Shown in pieces: positions 36,250 to 45,178 of a DNA stretch of 64,000 nucleotides. The notes beneath the pieces are model-generated. The model was not told where the DNA came from. It worked only from the letters and a program-made list of their open reading frames with translations, and did not search any database. Made by a program: the position numbers and the translations under genes. Source of the stretch: VFJL01 sp037147395. Its GTDB lineage: Bacteria > Pseudomonadota > Gammaproteobacteria > Burkholderiales > Nitrosomonadaceae. The stretch spans positions 1-64,000 of the forward strand of contig JBAWVG010000001.1 of assembly GCA_037147395.1 (NCBI GenBank). The letters run 5' to 3'. Numbering within the stretch: the first letter of the stretch is position 1; each line of letters opens with the position of its first letter.

Positions 36250-37995
36250 TTATTTTTTTGGCAAGTAAAGGTCAGTAATCGACCCTTCTGCAATTTCAGA
36301 GGCAAAGAAAATAGTTTCTGACAAGGTCGGATGAGGGTGAATGGTGAGACCTATGTCCTGCATGTCCGCACCCATTTCCAGAGCCAATACGGCCTCAGCG
36401 ATCAATTCACCTGCATTAACACCGACCATGCCCGCGCCGAGAATGCGGCGAGTATTTTTATCCAGCAACAGTTTGGTCATACCTTCCTCACGCCCCATTG
36501 CAATTGCACGACCACTTGCGGCCCAAGGAAAGCTAGCTCTTTCATAGTCAATACCTTGCTTCCTGGCCTCGGTCTCGGTTAAACCCATCCAAGCAATTTC
36601 TGGATCAGTATAAGCAACTGAAGGGATAGTACGCGCATCGAATGCGGCCTTGTGTCCTGCGATTATTTCTGCGACGAGCTTGCCTTCATGCGTGGCCTTG
36701 TGCGCTAGCATGGGTTCGCCAACAATATCGCCAATGCCAAAGATATGTGACACGTTGGTGCGTAACTGCTCGTCCACCGAAATAAAACCTCGCTCGTTTA
36801 CATGAATGCCAGCATTTTCCGCACCGATATCGCGACCATTCGGGCGACGTCCTACTGCAAGCAGCACACGGTCATAAGTCTGCGGCTCGAGAGATTCCTC
36901 TCCTGCAAAGGTAACTCTGAGCCCCTCTTCGCGGGGCTCAATATGGGTGACTCTGGTCTTGAGATATATCGCCTCGTAGCGTTTCTGTATGCGCCGGTGC
37001 AATGGCTTAACGAGATCTGCATCCGCTCCAGGGATCAATTGATCCATCAACTCCACCACGCTAACACTGGAACCGAGTGCATCATAAACCGTCGCCATTT
37101 CCAAACCGATAATGCCACCACCGATGATGAGCATACGCTTGGGTATGTCTACCAGGTGCAATGCTCCGGTCGAATCTATCAAGCGTGGATCATCGTAAGG
37201 AAAGTCTGGAATGCGTGTCACACTGGAACCGGCTGCAATGATGCAGTGCTCGAACGACACGATCTTCATACCGCTAGCCGTTTCCACTTGAATCAGGTGA
37301 GACGAGATAAACTTTCCTATCCCATGTATGACCTCTACCTTACGTTGCTTCGCTAATGCCGTTAACCCCTTAGTGAGTTTGCTGATGACGGAGTCTTTCC
37401 ATGTCCGTAGCTTGCCTACCTCTATCGCAGGCTTACCAAACGCGACCCCTTGATGCTCAGTTTCCTCCGCTTCAGTAATGACCTTCGCCACATGTAGTAG
37501 CGCCTTTGATGGGATGCAACCGACATTGAGACATACACCGCCAAGGGCAGCGTAGCGCTCAATTAGCACAACTTTTTTACCGAGATCAGCGGCGCGAAAT
37601 GCGGCAGTATAACCACCAGGCCCTGCACCTAGCACCACTAAGTCAGCATGATTTTCCCCGCGTACGACTGGGGTCAAAATGCTGACAGAAACTGGAGCCA
37701 AGGTGGGGGCAATGGAAGAACCCTCATCGCCTGTCGCGTGGCTTGTCGCAACTTCCGCCACCTCCAAGACAAGAATAGATGACCCCTCCGATACCTTGTC
37801 ACCAACCTTGACTCTGACTTCCCTCACCACACCGGCTTGTGGGGCAGGGATCTCCACTGTCGCCTTATCGGTTTCCAGCGTGATGAGAGGCGCTTCTTTT
37901 TCTACTGCATCCCCGACTTTCGCCAGCAGCTCAGTGACCGGAATGTCCTTGAAATCACCAACATCAGGGACCTTTATTTCGATAAGTTGAGTCAT
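36250..37995 (-). CDS. lpdA: Dihydrolipoyl dehydrogenase with fused N-terminal lipoyl domain
   Basis: A 581-residue E3 enzyme. The first ~80 residues are a biotinyl/lipoyl domain with the lipoylated lysine in ETDKATVEIP. A linker rich in Ser, Val and Pro (about 85-118) leads to the flavoprotein: FAD loop LGAGPGGYTAA, redox disulfide GGVCLNVGCIPSK, NAD loop GGGIIGLEMA and the C-terminal HPHPTLSE with the catalytic His. Fused E3 of this form belongs to the pyruvate dehydrogenase complex of Neisseria, Ralstonia and relatives, but aceE and aceF are not adjacent here. A GTG at 37998 is an alternative start. Confidence 0.93.
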   Translation of the reverse strand: MTQLIEIKVPDVGDFKDIPVTELLAKVGDAVEKEAPLITLETDKATVEIPAPQAGVVREVRVKVGDKVSEGSSILVLEVAEVATSHATGDEGSSIAPTLAPVSVSILTPVVRGENHADLVVLGAGPGGYTAAFRAADLGKKVVLIERYAALGGVCLNVGCIPSKALLHVAKVITEAEETEHQGVAFGKPAIEVGKLRTWKDSVISKLTKGLTALAKQRKVEVIHGIGKFISSHLIQVETASGMKIVSFEHCIIAAGSSVTRIPDFPYDDPRLIDSTGALHLVDIPKRMLIIGGGIIGLEMATVYDALGSSVSVVELMDQLIPGADADLVKPLHRRIQKRYEAIYLKTRVTHIEPREEGLRVTFAGEESLEPQTYDRVLLAVGRRPNGRDIGAENAGIHVNERGFISVDEQLRTNVSHIFGIGDIVGEPMLAHKATHEGKLVAEIIAGHKAAFDARTIPSVAYTDPEIAWMGLTETEARKQGIDYERASFPWAASGRAIAMGREEGMTKLLLDKNTRRILGAGMVGVNAGELIAEAVLALEMGADMQDIGLTIHPHPTLSETIFFASEIAEGSITDLYLPKK

Positions 37996-38056
37996 CACAA
38001 TCTCATGTTATGGAACGGATCAGAGTCGCTTCGATTGCTACAATAATCTATTGTCG

Positions 38057-39322
38057 TTATTGACGTATCTGTCCATCACCTAACACAATGAATTTTTGAC
38101 TGGTCAAACCTTCTAGCCCTACTGGACCACGTGCATGAATCTTGTCGGTAGAGATGCCGATTTCAGCGCCGAGACCATACTCGAAACCGTCTGCAAAACG
38201 AGTGGAGGCGTTGACCATCACTGAACTTGAGTCGACTTCTCTCAGAAAACGGCGGGCGCGAGTGTAATCCTCGGTGATGATGGCGTCCGTGTGTTGAGAA
38301 CCATAAACTGCAATATGTTCAATAGCCTGCTCCAACCCACTCACCACTCGTATACTTAGAATTGGTGCTAGATATTCGGTATACCAGTCTTCTTCAGTGG
38401 CCTCCTTCATCTCTTTAATGAAGGTGCGGGAGGCCGCATCTCCGCGCAACTCAACACCCTTGTCGAGGTAGATTTTACATAGCGCTGGTAGCACCTCCCT
38501 TGCGATATCTTGATGTACTAGCAGAGTCTCCATAGTGTTGCAGGTACCATAACGCTGTGTCTTAGAATTATCGGCAATGCGAATGGCCTTATTCAGATCA
38601 GCAGCAGCATCGATATAAACGTGACATACACCGTCCAGATGCTTAATCACTGGAATACGCGCTTCGCTGGCAATGCGTTCGATCAATCCCTTGCCACCGC
38701 GCGGCACGATCACATCGACGAACTGCTTCATGGTAATCAGTTCACCCACGGCAGCGCGATCAGTTGTTTCAATTACCTGTACCGCATTCTCTGGCAGACC
38801 TGCGGCTTTTAGTCCTTCCTTCACACAAACAGCAATCGCCTGATTACAATGAATCGCTTCTGATCCACCTCGCAGGATCGCCGCATTCCCTGCCTTGAGG
38901 CACAGTCCAGCAGCATCTGCCGTGACATTGGGCCGCGCCTCATAAATAATACCAACCACACCCAGCGGCACCCGCATTTTCCCGACCTGGATACCCGAAG
39001 GACGGTAATTTAGGTTACTGATTTCGCCGATAGGATCAGCGAGCGAAGCGATTTGCAACAAACTCTCTACCATGCTGGCCACCCCTTTTGAGTTGAGCGT
39101 CAGACGGTCTATCAAAGCTGCGTCCAGGCCCTGGGCTTTGGCGCCTTGGAGGTCTAGTGCGTTAGCGGCTATTAGCTTATGCTCATCACGCTTAATGGCT
39201 GCGGCCATCACCGTGAGCGATTGGTTCTTGATGGCGGTCTCAGCTCTCGCCATCAGACGCGATGCGATACGTGCCTCGCGCCCGACTGATTGCATATAGT
39301 CTTTGATATTCATGATGTCCAT
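38057..39322 (-). CDS. proA: Gamma-glutamyl phosphate reductase
   Basis: A 421-residue NADPH enzyme that reduces glutamyl 5-phosphate to the semialdehyde in proline synthesis. The catalytic cysteine is in RYGTCNTMETLLVH (about residue 275). Other family blocks are VPLGVVGIIYEARPNVT (about 118-134), LRGGSEAIHCN (about 151-161) and GPVGLEGLTSQKF near the end. It is downstream of holA, as in many betaproteobacteria. proC lies 21 kb away in this window. Confidence 0.95.
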   Translation of the reverse strand: MDIMNIKDYMQSVGREARIASRLMARAETAIKNQSLTVMAAAIKRDEHKLIAANALDLQGAKAQGLDAALIDRLTLNSKGVASMVESLLQIASLADPIGEISNLNYRPSGIQVGKMRVPLGVVGIIYEARPNVTADAAGLCLKAGNAAILRGGSEAIHCNQAIAVCVKEGLKAAGLPENAVQVIETTDRAAVGELITMKQFVDVIVPRGGKGLIERIASEARIPVIKHLDGVCHVYIDAAADLNKAIRIADNSKTQRYGTCNTMETLLVHQDIAREVLPALCKIYLDKGVELRGDAASRTFIKEMKEATEEDWYTEYLAPILSIRVVSGLEQAIEHIAVYGSQHTDAIITEDYTRARRFLREVDSSSVMVNASTRFADGFEYGLGAEIGISTDKIHARGPVGLEGLTSQKFIVLGDGQIRQ

Positions 39323-39403
39323 ACCTAAACCCTGGGCAGGTAGTGAATTGGTAAATATTCGGATTTTAACGCTGATGTGCGGCTATGGATACAACTCAAC
39401 TCG

Positions 39404-40414
39404 CTAACGCTTACTGAGTGCAAAGCGCAGTCCCAATTGTAGCAACTCATCCCAGGCATCACCTTGGGCGACACCCTTGCTGATCCTATCTATTTTTGCA
39501 GCATGCAACAATGCCAACGCTAATGGCTTGAGGCCAATTGACCTAGCAGCCCGCTCCATCACTTTCTGCTTATCTCCCCATACTCTGGCCTCGTTCATCA
39601 GCTGCATCAGAGGCCTGCCCGAATCCAGTCCCTTTCGAATAGTGATAAGCGCGCGAATCTGTCCTGCCAGAATGGTAAGGATAAACGGGAGTGCCGCACC
39701 CTCACCCCTTAATCCTTCCAGGATGCGAGCATAACGGGCAGTATCTCCTGCCACCACAGCATCTGACAACTTGAAAACATCATAGCGCGCCACATCGAGT
39801 ACCGCTTCTTTTACCTGGTCGAAAGACAGCACCCCTTCCGGATAGAGCAACGCAAGTTTCTGTATCTCCTGATGAGCCGCCAGCAGGTTGCCTTCTACCT
39901 TGTCAGCAAGGAACTGTAAAGTCTCCAGATCCGCTTGCTGCTGTTGTATCGCGAGACGCTGTCGGATCCACGCCGGCAGCTGAGTGCTCTCAACTGGGGA
40001 GATTGGAACCATACCTCCGGCCCTTTCAAGGGCCTTGAACCACTTTGACGCCTGACCCTGTTTGTCGATCTTGGGCAAGGTGATTAACGTGATGGTATCT
40101 GGCGGTAGCGCATGACAATACTCTTCGAGTATCACGCTGCCCTGATTGCCAGGTTTTCCGGATGGAATGCGAATATCAATCAGTCTCCGCTCACCAAATA
40201 GTGACAAGCTATTGCTACTTTGCTGCAACTCCTTCCAGTTAAAATGGTGGTCTATCGTAAATATCTCATGCTCAACATACTTCATCTGGCGTGCTTGAGT
40301 ACGGATTAGGTTGGCAGCCTCGATCCCTAATAAAGGCTCATCTCCAAACACTACATAAAGTGGGCCTAGCTGTTTTTTTAGATGTTGAGAAAGCTGGTCT
40401 GGGTTAATGCGCAT
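39404..40414 (-). CDS. holA: DNA polymerase III subunit delta
   Basis: A 336-residue AAA+-like clamp-loader subunit that opens the beta clamp. The N-terminal LGPLYVVFGDEPLLGIEAAN is characteristic, followed by the LFGERRLIDIRIPSGKPG region, VEGNLLAAHQEIQKLALLYPEG near 185, and the C-terminal helical collar. Like all delta subunits it lacks a working P-loop. The frame opens at a TTG (40444), but MRINPDQLSQHL at 40414 gives the usual start. It follows lptE in the conserved leuS-lptE-holA-proA order. Confidence 0.92.
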   Translation of the reverse strand: MRINPDQLSQHLKKQLGPLYVVFGDEPLLGIEAANLIRTQARQMKYVEHEIFTIDHHFNWKELQQSSNSLSLFGERRLIDIRIPSGKPGNQGSVILEEYCHALPPDTITLITLPKIDKQGQASKWFKALERAGGMVPISPVESTQLPAWIRQRLAIQQQQADLETLQFLADKVEGNLLAAHQEIQKLALLYPEGVLSFDQVKEAVLDVARYDVFKLSDAVVAGDTARYARILEGLRGEGAALPFILTILAGQIRALITIRKGLDSGRPLMQLMNEARVWGDKQKVMERAARSIGLKPLALALLHAAKIDRISKGVAQGDAWDELLQLGLRFALSKR

Positions 40415-40549
40415 AAGAGTAGAAACAGTATTTACCGCAGGCAAGATGGGGGAGTAAAGCCAGGAGATTGAGATTCCAAGGCCAACAAAATAATTGAATC
40501 ATTTCGGTCATGGGCGCTGGCTATTATGTCGCCCCCTCAGTCCGCACAA

Positions 40550-41068
40550 TCAAAGCTTTCCTTCAATCCTTACTGTCGCCAGCTGTCGCAAAATTTGCCT
40601 AACAATCTCAGTTTGCATCTCCTTAACGAGCATTGCCTCCTCCGCCTCTTTCGCCACCACCTGCTCATCCGTAAAAGGTAAAACACGTTCTCGGATAATC
40701 TCCGTCGCAGGAACCAAGTCCACCCCCCTGCCATCAACGAGACGATAAGAGACTAGATAACGCAACAAGAATTCTCGCACCCTACCTTCCCCAGATAAGG
40801 ACAGAATGCTCTTCTCGTTGGTTTGTTTAAGAACCTCGAATACCGCCTCCGCACCCCTCGCATCATCAACTACACGAGTACTCTTGCCACTATGGATAGT
40901 CCGCTTAACCTCTGCAGTAATGGGGTAACTGTCTGGATCTGAAATATAGATTGAGACAAATGAAAATACAGTTGGCGGCTGCCCATAACCACGCAACTGG
41001 AATCCACAAGCGGATAACATCACGCTCAGAATGCCAATGATAATGATTTGATATGATTTAAATTTCAT
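40550..41068 (-). CDS. lptE: LPS-assembly lipoprotein LptE
   Basis: A 172-residue outer-membrane lipoprotein that plugs the LptD barrel and takes part in LPS insertion. The signal peptide ends in the lipobox VMLSACGFQLRG, the classical LptE opening. The remainder is a two-layer alpha/beta domain, with the C-terminal helix VKEMQTEIVRQILRQLA. The frame opens three codons earlier at a TTG, but the ATG at 41068 is preferred. It sits between leuS and holA, the usual place. Confidence 0.92.
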   Translation of the reverse strand: MKFKSYQIIIIGILSVMLSACGFQLRGYGQPPTVFSFVSIYISDPDSYPITAEVKRTIHSGKSTRVVDDARGAEAVFEVLKQTNEKSILSLSGEGRVREFLLRYLVSYRLVDGRGVDLVPATEIIRERVLPFTDEQVVAKEAEEAMLVKEMQTEIVRQILRQLATVRIEGKL

Positions 41069-41209
41069 GTTCACCAACTACTCTTACCGTTAAATTCACT
41101 CAGAGCATGAGCCAATCACCCCCACCCTCTATTCATAATTTCTTGGGCACTGTCACTGCTTATTCAGTAGATAACCTCGTGTGAACTCTCCGTATGAATG
41201 AAACTCAAC

Positions 41210-43870
41210 TCATACAACGATATTGACCAATCTACCCGGGACCACCACTACCTTCTTTACCGTCTGCCCAATAATGAATCTCTGAACCTGATCATTTGTC
41301 AGCGCAAGCTGCTCGATTATTGAGCGTTCTGCGCTCTTAGAAACTCGCATTTGACCACGCAGCTTGCCATTGACCTGCAGCATCAGCTCAATCTCGTCCT
41401 GTATCAGTGCTGAATAGTCAACCTGTGGCCACGCTTGATCAAGGAGTTCAGTTCCGGGTTTAAGTTCACACCATAGCGCGCGACAAATATGGGGAACAAT
41501 AGGCGACAGCAGCAAAACGATATCTTCTAGCGCCTCCTGCATTAGACTCCGAGCTGCCAGACTGGAATCATTCAACTTTCCGAGGGCGTTCATTAACTCC
41601 ATCACTGCGGCGATGGCCGTGTTAAAAGTATGACGCCTATCCAGATCGTCGTTGACTTTAGCAATAGTCTGGTGCAACTGCATACGCAGAGACTTAAGTT
41701 CGGGGGCAAGCTCTCTATTGTCTTGTGCAGCAACCACCCCCTGCTGCAAATGTTCGTATACCTGCTTCCATAGACGCTTCAGAAAACGGAAGGCGCCTTC
41801 TGCTCCAGTATCGACCCACTCCAATGTCTGCTCCGGCGGACTGGCAAACATCATAAACAGTCGTGCGGTATCAGCACCGTATTGCTCCACTAATTTTTGC
41901 GGATCAACACCATTGTTCTTAGATTTCGACATTGTACCAATACCACCAGACTCGACTGGCAGGCCATCTGCCCGCAATACCGAAAGGCCGCACTTACCCT
42001 GAGCGTCCAACTGAGTATCCACCTCAGTTGGGTTATAGTAGACAATGCGCCCAGTCTCGGTTTTACGGAAGAATATCTCATTTAGAACCATACCTTGTGT
42101 TAGCAAATTTGCAAAAGGCTCCTCAAGTTTTACCAACCCCAGGTCCCTCATCACCTTGCTCCAGAAACGTGAGTACAGTAGATGTAGGATAGCGTGTTCG
42201 ATCCCGCCGATATACTGGTCAACTGGCAACCAGTAATCCACTCGAGCATCGGTCATAGCCTTTTCCTGGTCGGCACAGGCATAACGGATATAGTACCAAG
42301 AGGAGTCGACAAAAGTATCCATCGTATCCGTCTCGCGCCGCGCTGGCTTACCACAGCGGGGACAAGAACACTCGTAAAATGACGGCATCTTTGCTAGCGG
42401 GTTGCCCGAGCCGTCAGGTACTAGACCTTCCGGCAGCACCACCGGCAATTGATTGCTTGGAACTGGTACCACGCCGCAATCATCGCAGTGGATCAGAGGT
42501 ATTGGGCAGCCCCAGTAGCGCTGACGCGAAACACCCCAATCGCGCAGGCGATAATGTATACGTTTATCGCCCAGCCCCCTTTCCTTAAGATCAGCAGCAA
42601 TGGCATCAACGGCGACCTTGTAGTTAAGGCCATCGTACTTGCCAGAGTTGATGCAGAGGCCACTCTTCTCTTCGTACCAGGCCTGCCAACTGTCAACCGT
42701 AAATTTGACATCCGAAGGATCACCACTAAGAGTCTCTCGCGAGACAGTTCCTGTCTTAGTCTCTTTGCCCTCCACCACTTCGATCACTTGCTTGATCGGC
42801 AAAGAATATTTTTTAGCAAACTGGAAGTCACGTTCGTCATGCGCCGGCACCGCCATCACCGCACCCTCTCCGTAAGTCATCAGCACATAATTGGCGACCC
42901 ATACCGGCAACCTCGCACCGGTCAGCGGATGAAGGACAAATAACCCGGTATCCATACCTCTCTTTTCCTGCGTGGCAATCTCCGCTTCCATGGTAGCCCC
43001 ATGCCTGCATTCGTCGACGAACAAGGCCAGTCGTGGGTTTTTCTCGGCTGCATGCAGCGCGACTGGATGCTCAGCAGCTACCGCCACATAGGTTGCGCCT
43101 AGCAAAGTATCTGCGCGGGTGGTGAAGACTTTTAGATCTTGCGGAATATCTGAGTCAGTATCGGCAGGAAAGGTGATATCAACCCCAAAACTCTTTCCAA
43201 TCCAGTTGGATTGCATGGTCTTTACCCGCTCCGGCCATCCGGGCAGCTTATCTAGGTCGTCAAGTAGCTCTTCCGCATATTGGGTAATCCCGAAGTAGTA
43301 CCCTGGAATTTCGCGCTTTTCTACTAGCGCACCGGTTCGCCAACCGCACCCGTCGATCACCTGCTCATTGGCCAGCACAGTCTGATCTACCGGATCCCAG
43401 TTCACCACTTGAGTCTTCTTATAGGCAATACCCTTCTCCAGCATCCGTAAAAACAACCACTGGTTCCATCGATAGTAATCCGGTTCGCAGGTGGCTAATT
43501 CCCGTTTCCAGTCTATGGCCAGCCCTAGGCTTTTCAGTTGCTTGCGCATGTAATCGATATTGTCGTGAGTCCACTGCGCGGGCGGCACATTATTCTGCAT
43601 TGCCGCATTCTCAGCAGGCAGCCCAAAAGCATCCCAGCCCATTGGCTGCAGAACGTTGTACCCTTTCATACGACGGTAGCGTGACAGCACATCACCGATT
43701 GTATAATTGCGCACATGACCCATGTGCAGCTTGCCAGACGGATAAGGGAACATCGACAGGCAGTAGTACTTCGGCTTACCAGGGATCTCAATGGCCTCGA
43801 AAGCCTCGGTCCTCTCCCAAAACTGCTGAGCTTCCCGTTCAATTTCCTGGGGATGATATTTTTCTTGCAT
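41210..43870 (-). CDS. leuS: Leucyl-tRNA synthetase
   Basis: An 886-residue class I synthetase. The HIGH motif appears as KLHMGHVRNYTIGDVL (about residues 42-57) and KMSKS as GTMSKSKNNGVDP (about 640). Between them lies the CP1 editing domain, with the GTD-like ATQEKRGMDTG region that helps clear mischarged tRNA, and a leucine-specific insert with a CSCPRCG zinc-like knuckle. The frame is open to 43981, but MQEKYHPQEIEREAQ at 43870 is the family start. A TATAAT lies 30 bases upstream. Confidence 0.96.
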   Translation of the reverse strand: MQEKYHPQEIEREAQQFWERTEAFEAIEIPGKPKYYCLSMFPYPSGKLHMGHVRNYTIGDVLSRYRRMKGYNVLQPMGWDAFGLPAENAAMQNNVPPAQWTHDNIDYMRKQLKSLGLAIDWKRELATCEPDYYRWNQWLFLRMLEKGIAYKKTQVVNWDPVDQTVLANEQVIDGCGWRTGALVEKREIPGYYFGITQYAEELLDDLDKLPGWPERVKTMQSNWIGKSFGVDITFPADTDSDIPQDLKVFTTRADTLLGATYVAVAAEHPVALHAAEKNPRLALFVDECRHGATMEAEIATQEKRGMDTGLFVLHPLTGARLPVWVANYVLMTYGEGAVMAVPAHDERDFQFAKKYSLPIKQVIEVVEGKETKTGTVSRETLSGDPSDVKFTVDSWQAWYEEKSGLCINSGKYDGLNYKVAVDAIAADLKERGLGDKRIHYRLRDWGVSRQRYWGCPIPLIHCDDCGVVPVPSNQLPVVLPEGLVPDGSGNPLAKMPSFYECSCPRCGKPARRETDTMDTFVDSSWYYIRYACADQEKAMTDARVDYWLPVDQYIGGIEHAILHLLYSRFWSKVMRDLGLVKLEEPFANLLTQGMVLNEIFFRKTETGRIVYYNPTEVDTQLDAQGKCGLSVLRADGLPVESGGIGTMSKSKNNGVDPQKLVEQYGADTARLFMMFASPPEQTLEWVDTGAEGAFRFLKRLWKQVYEHLQQGVVAAQDNRELAPELKSLRMQLHQTIAKVNDDLDRRHTFNTAIAAVMELMNALGKLNDSSLAARSLMQEALEDIVLLLSPIVPHICRALWCELKPGTELLDQAWPQVDYSALIQDEIELMLQVNGKLRGQMRVSKSAERSIIEQLALTNDQVQRFIIGQTVKKVVVVPGRLVNIVV

Positions 43871-44193
43871 GGATTTGATCACTGTTCGGTAGATCGGAAG
43901 ATTATACCGTGAAGGACATTCACTTGTAGTTTTGCACATACTTTGGCCCTCATCCGGCCTTGCACGAGGCTGTATAAACAAAATGCGCTGGTCAGCTTAT
44001 AAAATTCTTTTCGGTGACCGATGATTCCATAAGACTCACTCTTATTTTCTTGCTCAGCTCATAACAAAAATCGTATCATAACGATAAATAAGGTTGACTA
44101 TTGCGCCACTTGACGCTCTGCTAAAGTCAACAGAACTGCAAGCAGGTTCGATGTACGCGCTTATTTTTATTATTGTTCCAGGAGAGAGTTCTC
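43871..44193. promoter_or_regulatory. Divergent leuS-prk control region
   Basis: 323 bp between divergent genes. For leuS, a minus-strand TATAAT is at 43901-43906. On the prk side are TTGAC direct repeats (44094-44098 and 44110-44114) and a GTCAA at 44126-44130. The last two form a dyad TTGAC-N11-GTCAA. A second dyad ATCGT-N6-ACGAT spans 44070-44085. Spacing of this sort is compatible with a LysR-type (CbbR-like) site, but I cannot prove it. No coding frame is convincing here. Confidence 0.5.
43901..43906 (-). promoter_or_regulatory. Probable -10 box for leuS
   Basis: The minus strand reads TATAAT, 30 bases before the leuS ATG. No good -35 hexamer stands at the usual distance. The surrounding bases (GGTATAATCT) resemble the box in front of the RNB gene. 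Confidence 0.42.
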
Positions 44194-45063
44194 ATGTCAC
44201 AAAAACACCCCGTCATCGCCGTTACTGGATCGTCTGGAGCCGGCACATCCACAGTCAAGAACAGTTTTGAGCATATCTTCCGTCGTGAGAAATTGACTGC
44301 CGTGGTCGTAGAGGGGGACAGCTTCCATCGCTACGACCGTGATGCAATGAAAAAGGCCGTTGCTGAATCAGAAAAAGACGGTGGTCGACCTATCAGTCAT
44401 TTTGGTCCCGAAGCCAATGAGTTCGAGAAACTGGAAGCGCTTTTCAACGAGTATGGCAAAACCGGCACAGGTCAAACTCGCTTGTATCTGCACAATGATG
44501 ATGAAGCGGCACCTTACAAGCAAAAAGCTGGCACCTTTACCCCATGGTCGTCACTTGCCCCTGGTTCAGACCTCTTGTTTTATGAGGGATTGCATGGCGG
44601 AGTCAAGAGCGACACCGCCGATGTCGCCAAGTATGTAGACCTGCTGGTCGGCGTAGTGCCCATCGTTAATCTAGAATGGATCCAGAAAATTCGACGCGAT
44701 ACGAGTGCCCGCGGTTACTCTGCTGAAGCGGTAACGCACACAATTCTGCGCCGCATGCACGATTATGTGCATTACATTACCCCACAATTCTCTCATACTC
44801 ACGTCAACTTTCAGCGAGTACCCACGGTCGACACATCTAATCCTTTCGTTGCTCGCGAGATCCCGACCTTGGACGAAAGTTTCGTCGTGATCCGCTTCCG
44901 CGATTCCAAGAGCATGGATTTTCCCTATCTGCTTAATATGATTCTCGGTTCCTTCATGTCCCGCCCAAATACCATCGTCGTGCCTGGTGGGAAAATGGGC
45001 CTGGCAATCGAATTGATATTGACGCCATTGATCCTAACCTTGGTAGCGAAAAGCAAAAAATAG
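44194..45063 (+). CDS. prk: Phosphoribulokinase (class I, proteobacterial)
   Basis: A 289-residue kinase that makes ribulose 1,5-bisphosphate from ribulose 5-phosphate, a step specific to the Calvin cycle. The P-loop is GSSGAGTSTVKNSF (about 13-26), VVEGDSFHRYDR follows near 44, and FGPEANEFEKLE near 70. HNDDEAAPYKQKAGTFTPW and FYEGLHGG complete the class I pattern. This type has no redox-regulatory cysteine pair and is NADH-activated in known cases. The ATG at 44194 has an AGGAGAG site; the frame extends to a TTG at 44173. No rbcLS or other cbb gene is adjacent. Confidence 0.94.
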   Translation: MSQKHPVIAVTGSSGAGTSTVKNSFEHIFRREKLTAVVVEGDSFHRYDRDAMKKAVAESEKDGGRPISHFGPEANEFEKLEALFNEYGKTGTGQTRLYLHNDDEAAPYKQKAGTFTPWSSLAPGSDLLFYEGLHGGVKSDTADVAKYVDLLVGVVPIVNLEWIQKIRRDTSARGYSAEAVTHTILRRMHDYVHYITPQFSHTHVNFQRVPTVDTSNPFVAREIPTLDESFVVIRFRDSKSMDFPYLLNMILGSFMSRPNTIVVPGGKMGLAIELILTPLILTLVAKSKK

Positions 45064-45134
45064 CAATCCCACCACTTTGGTCAGGCAGAAGATTTATCAA
45101 TACTCTGCTCACCTCCGTAGATTGGTGAAGGCTG

Positions 45135-45140
45135 TATAAT
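45135..45140 (+). promoter_or_regulatory. Probable -10 box for uvrD
   Basis: A perfect TATAAT 38 bases before the uvrD ATG, within the 115-bp gap after prk. A -35 match is poor. No terminator is obvious between prk and this box. Confidence 0.4.
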
Positions 45141-45178
45141 TCTGGCACTGAATTTTCTCCGGAAACAGCCTTCTCCCT

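Noticed and set aside
36802..37356. A 184-codon open frame antisense to lpdA
   Set aside because: lpdA is intact and conserved across this stretch. The antisense product shows no family features.
42449..42943. A 164-codon open frame antisense to leuS
   Set aside because: It mirrors the strongly conserved synthetase and has no plausible start context.
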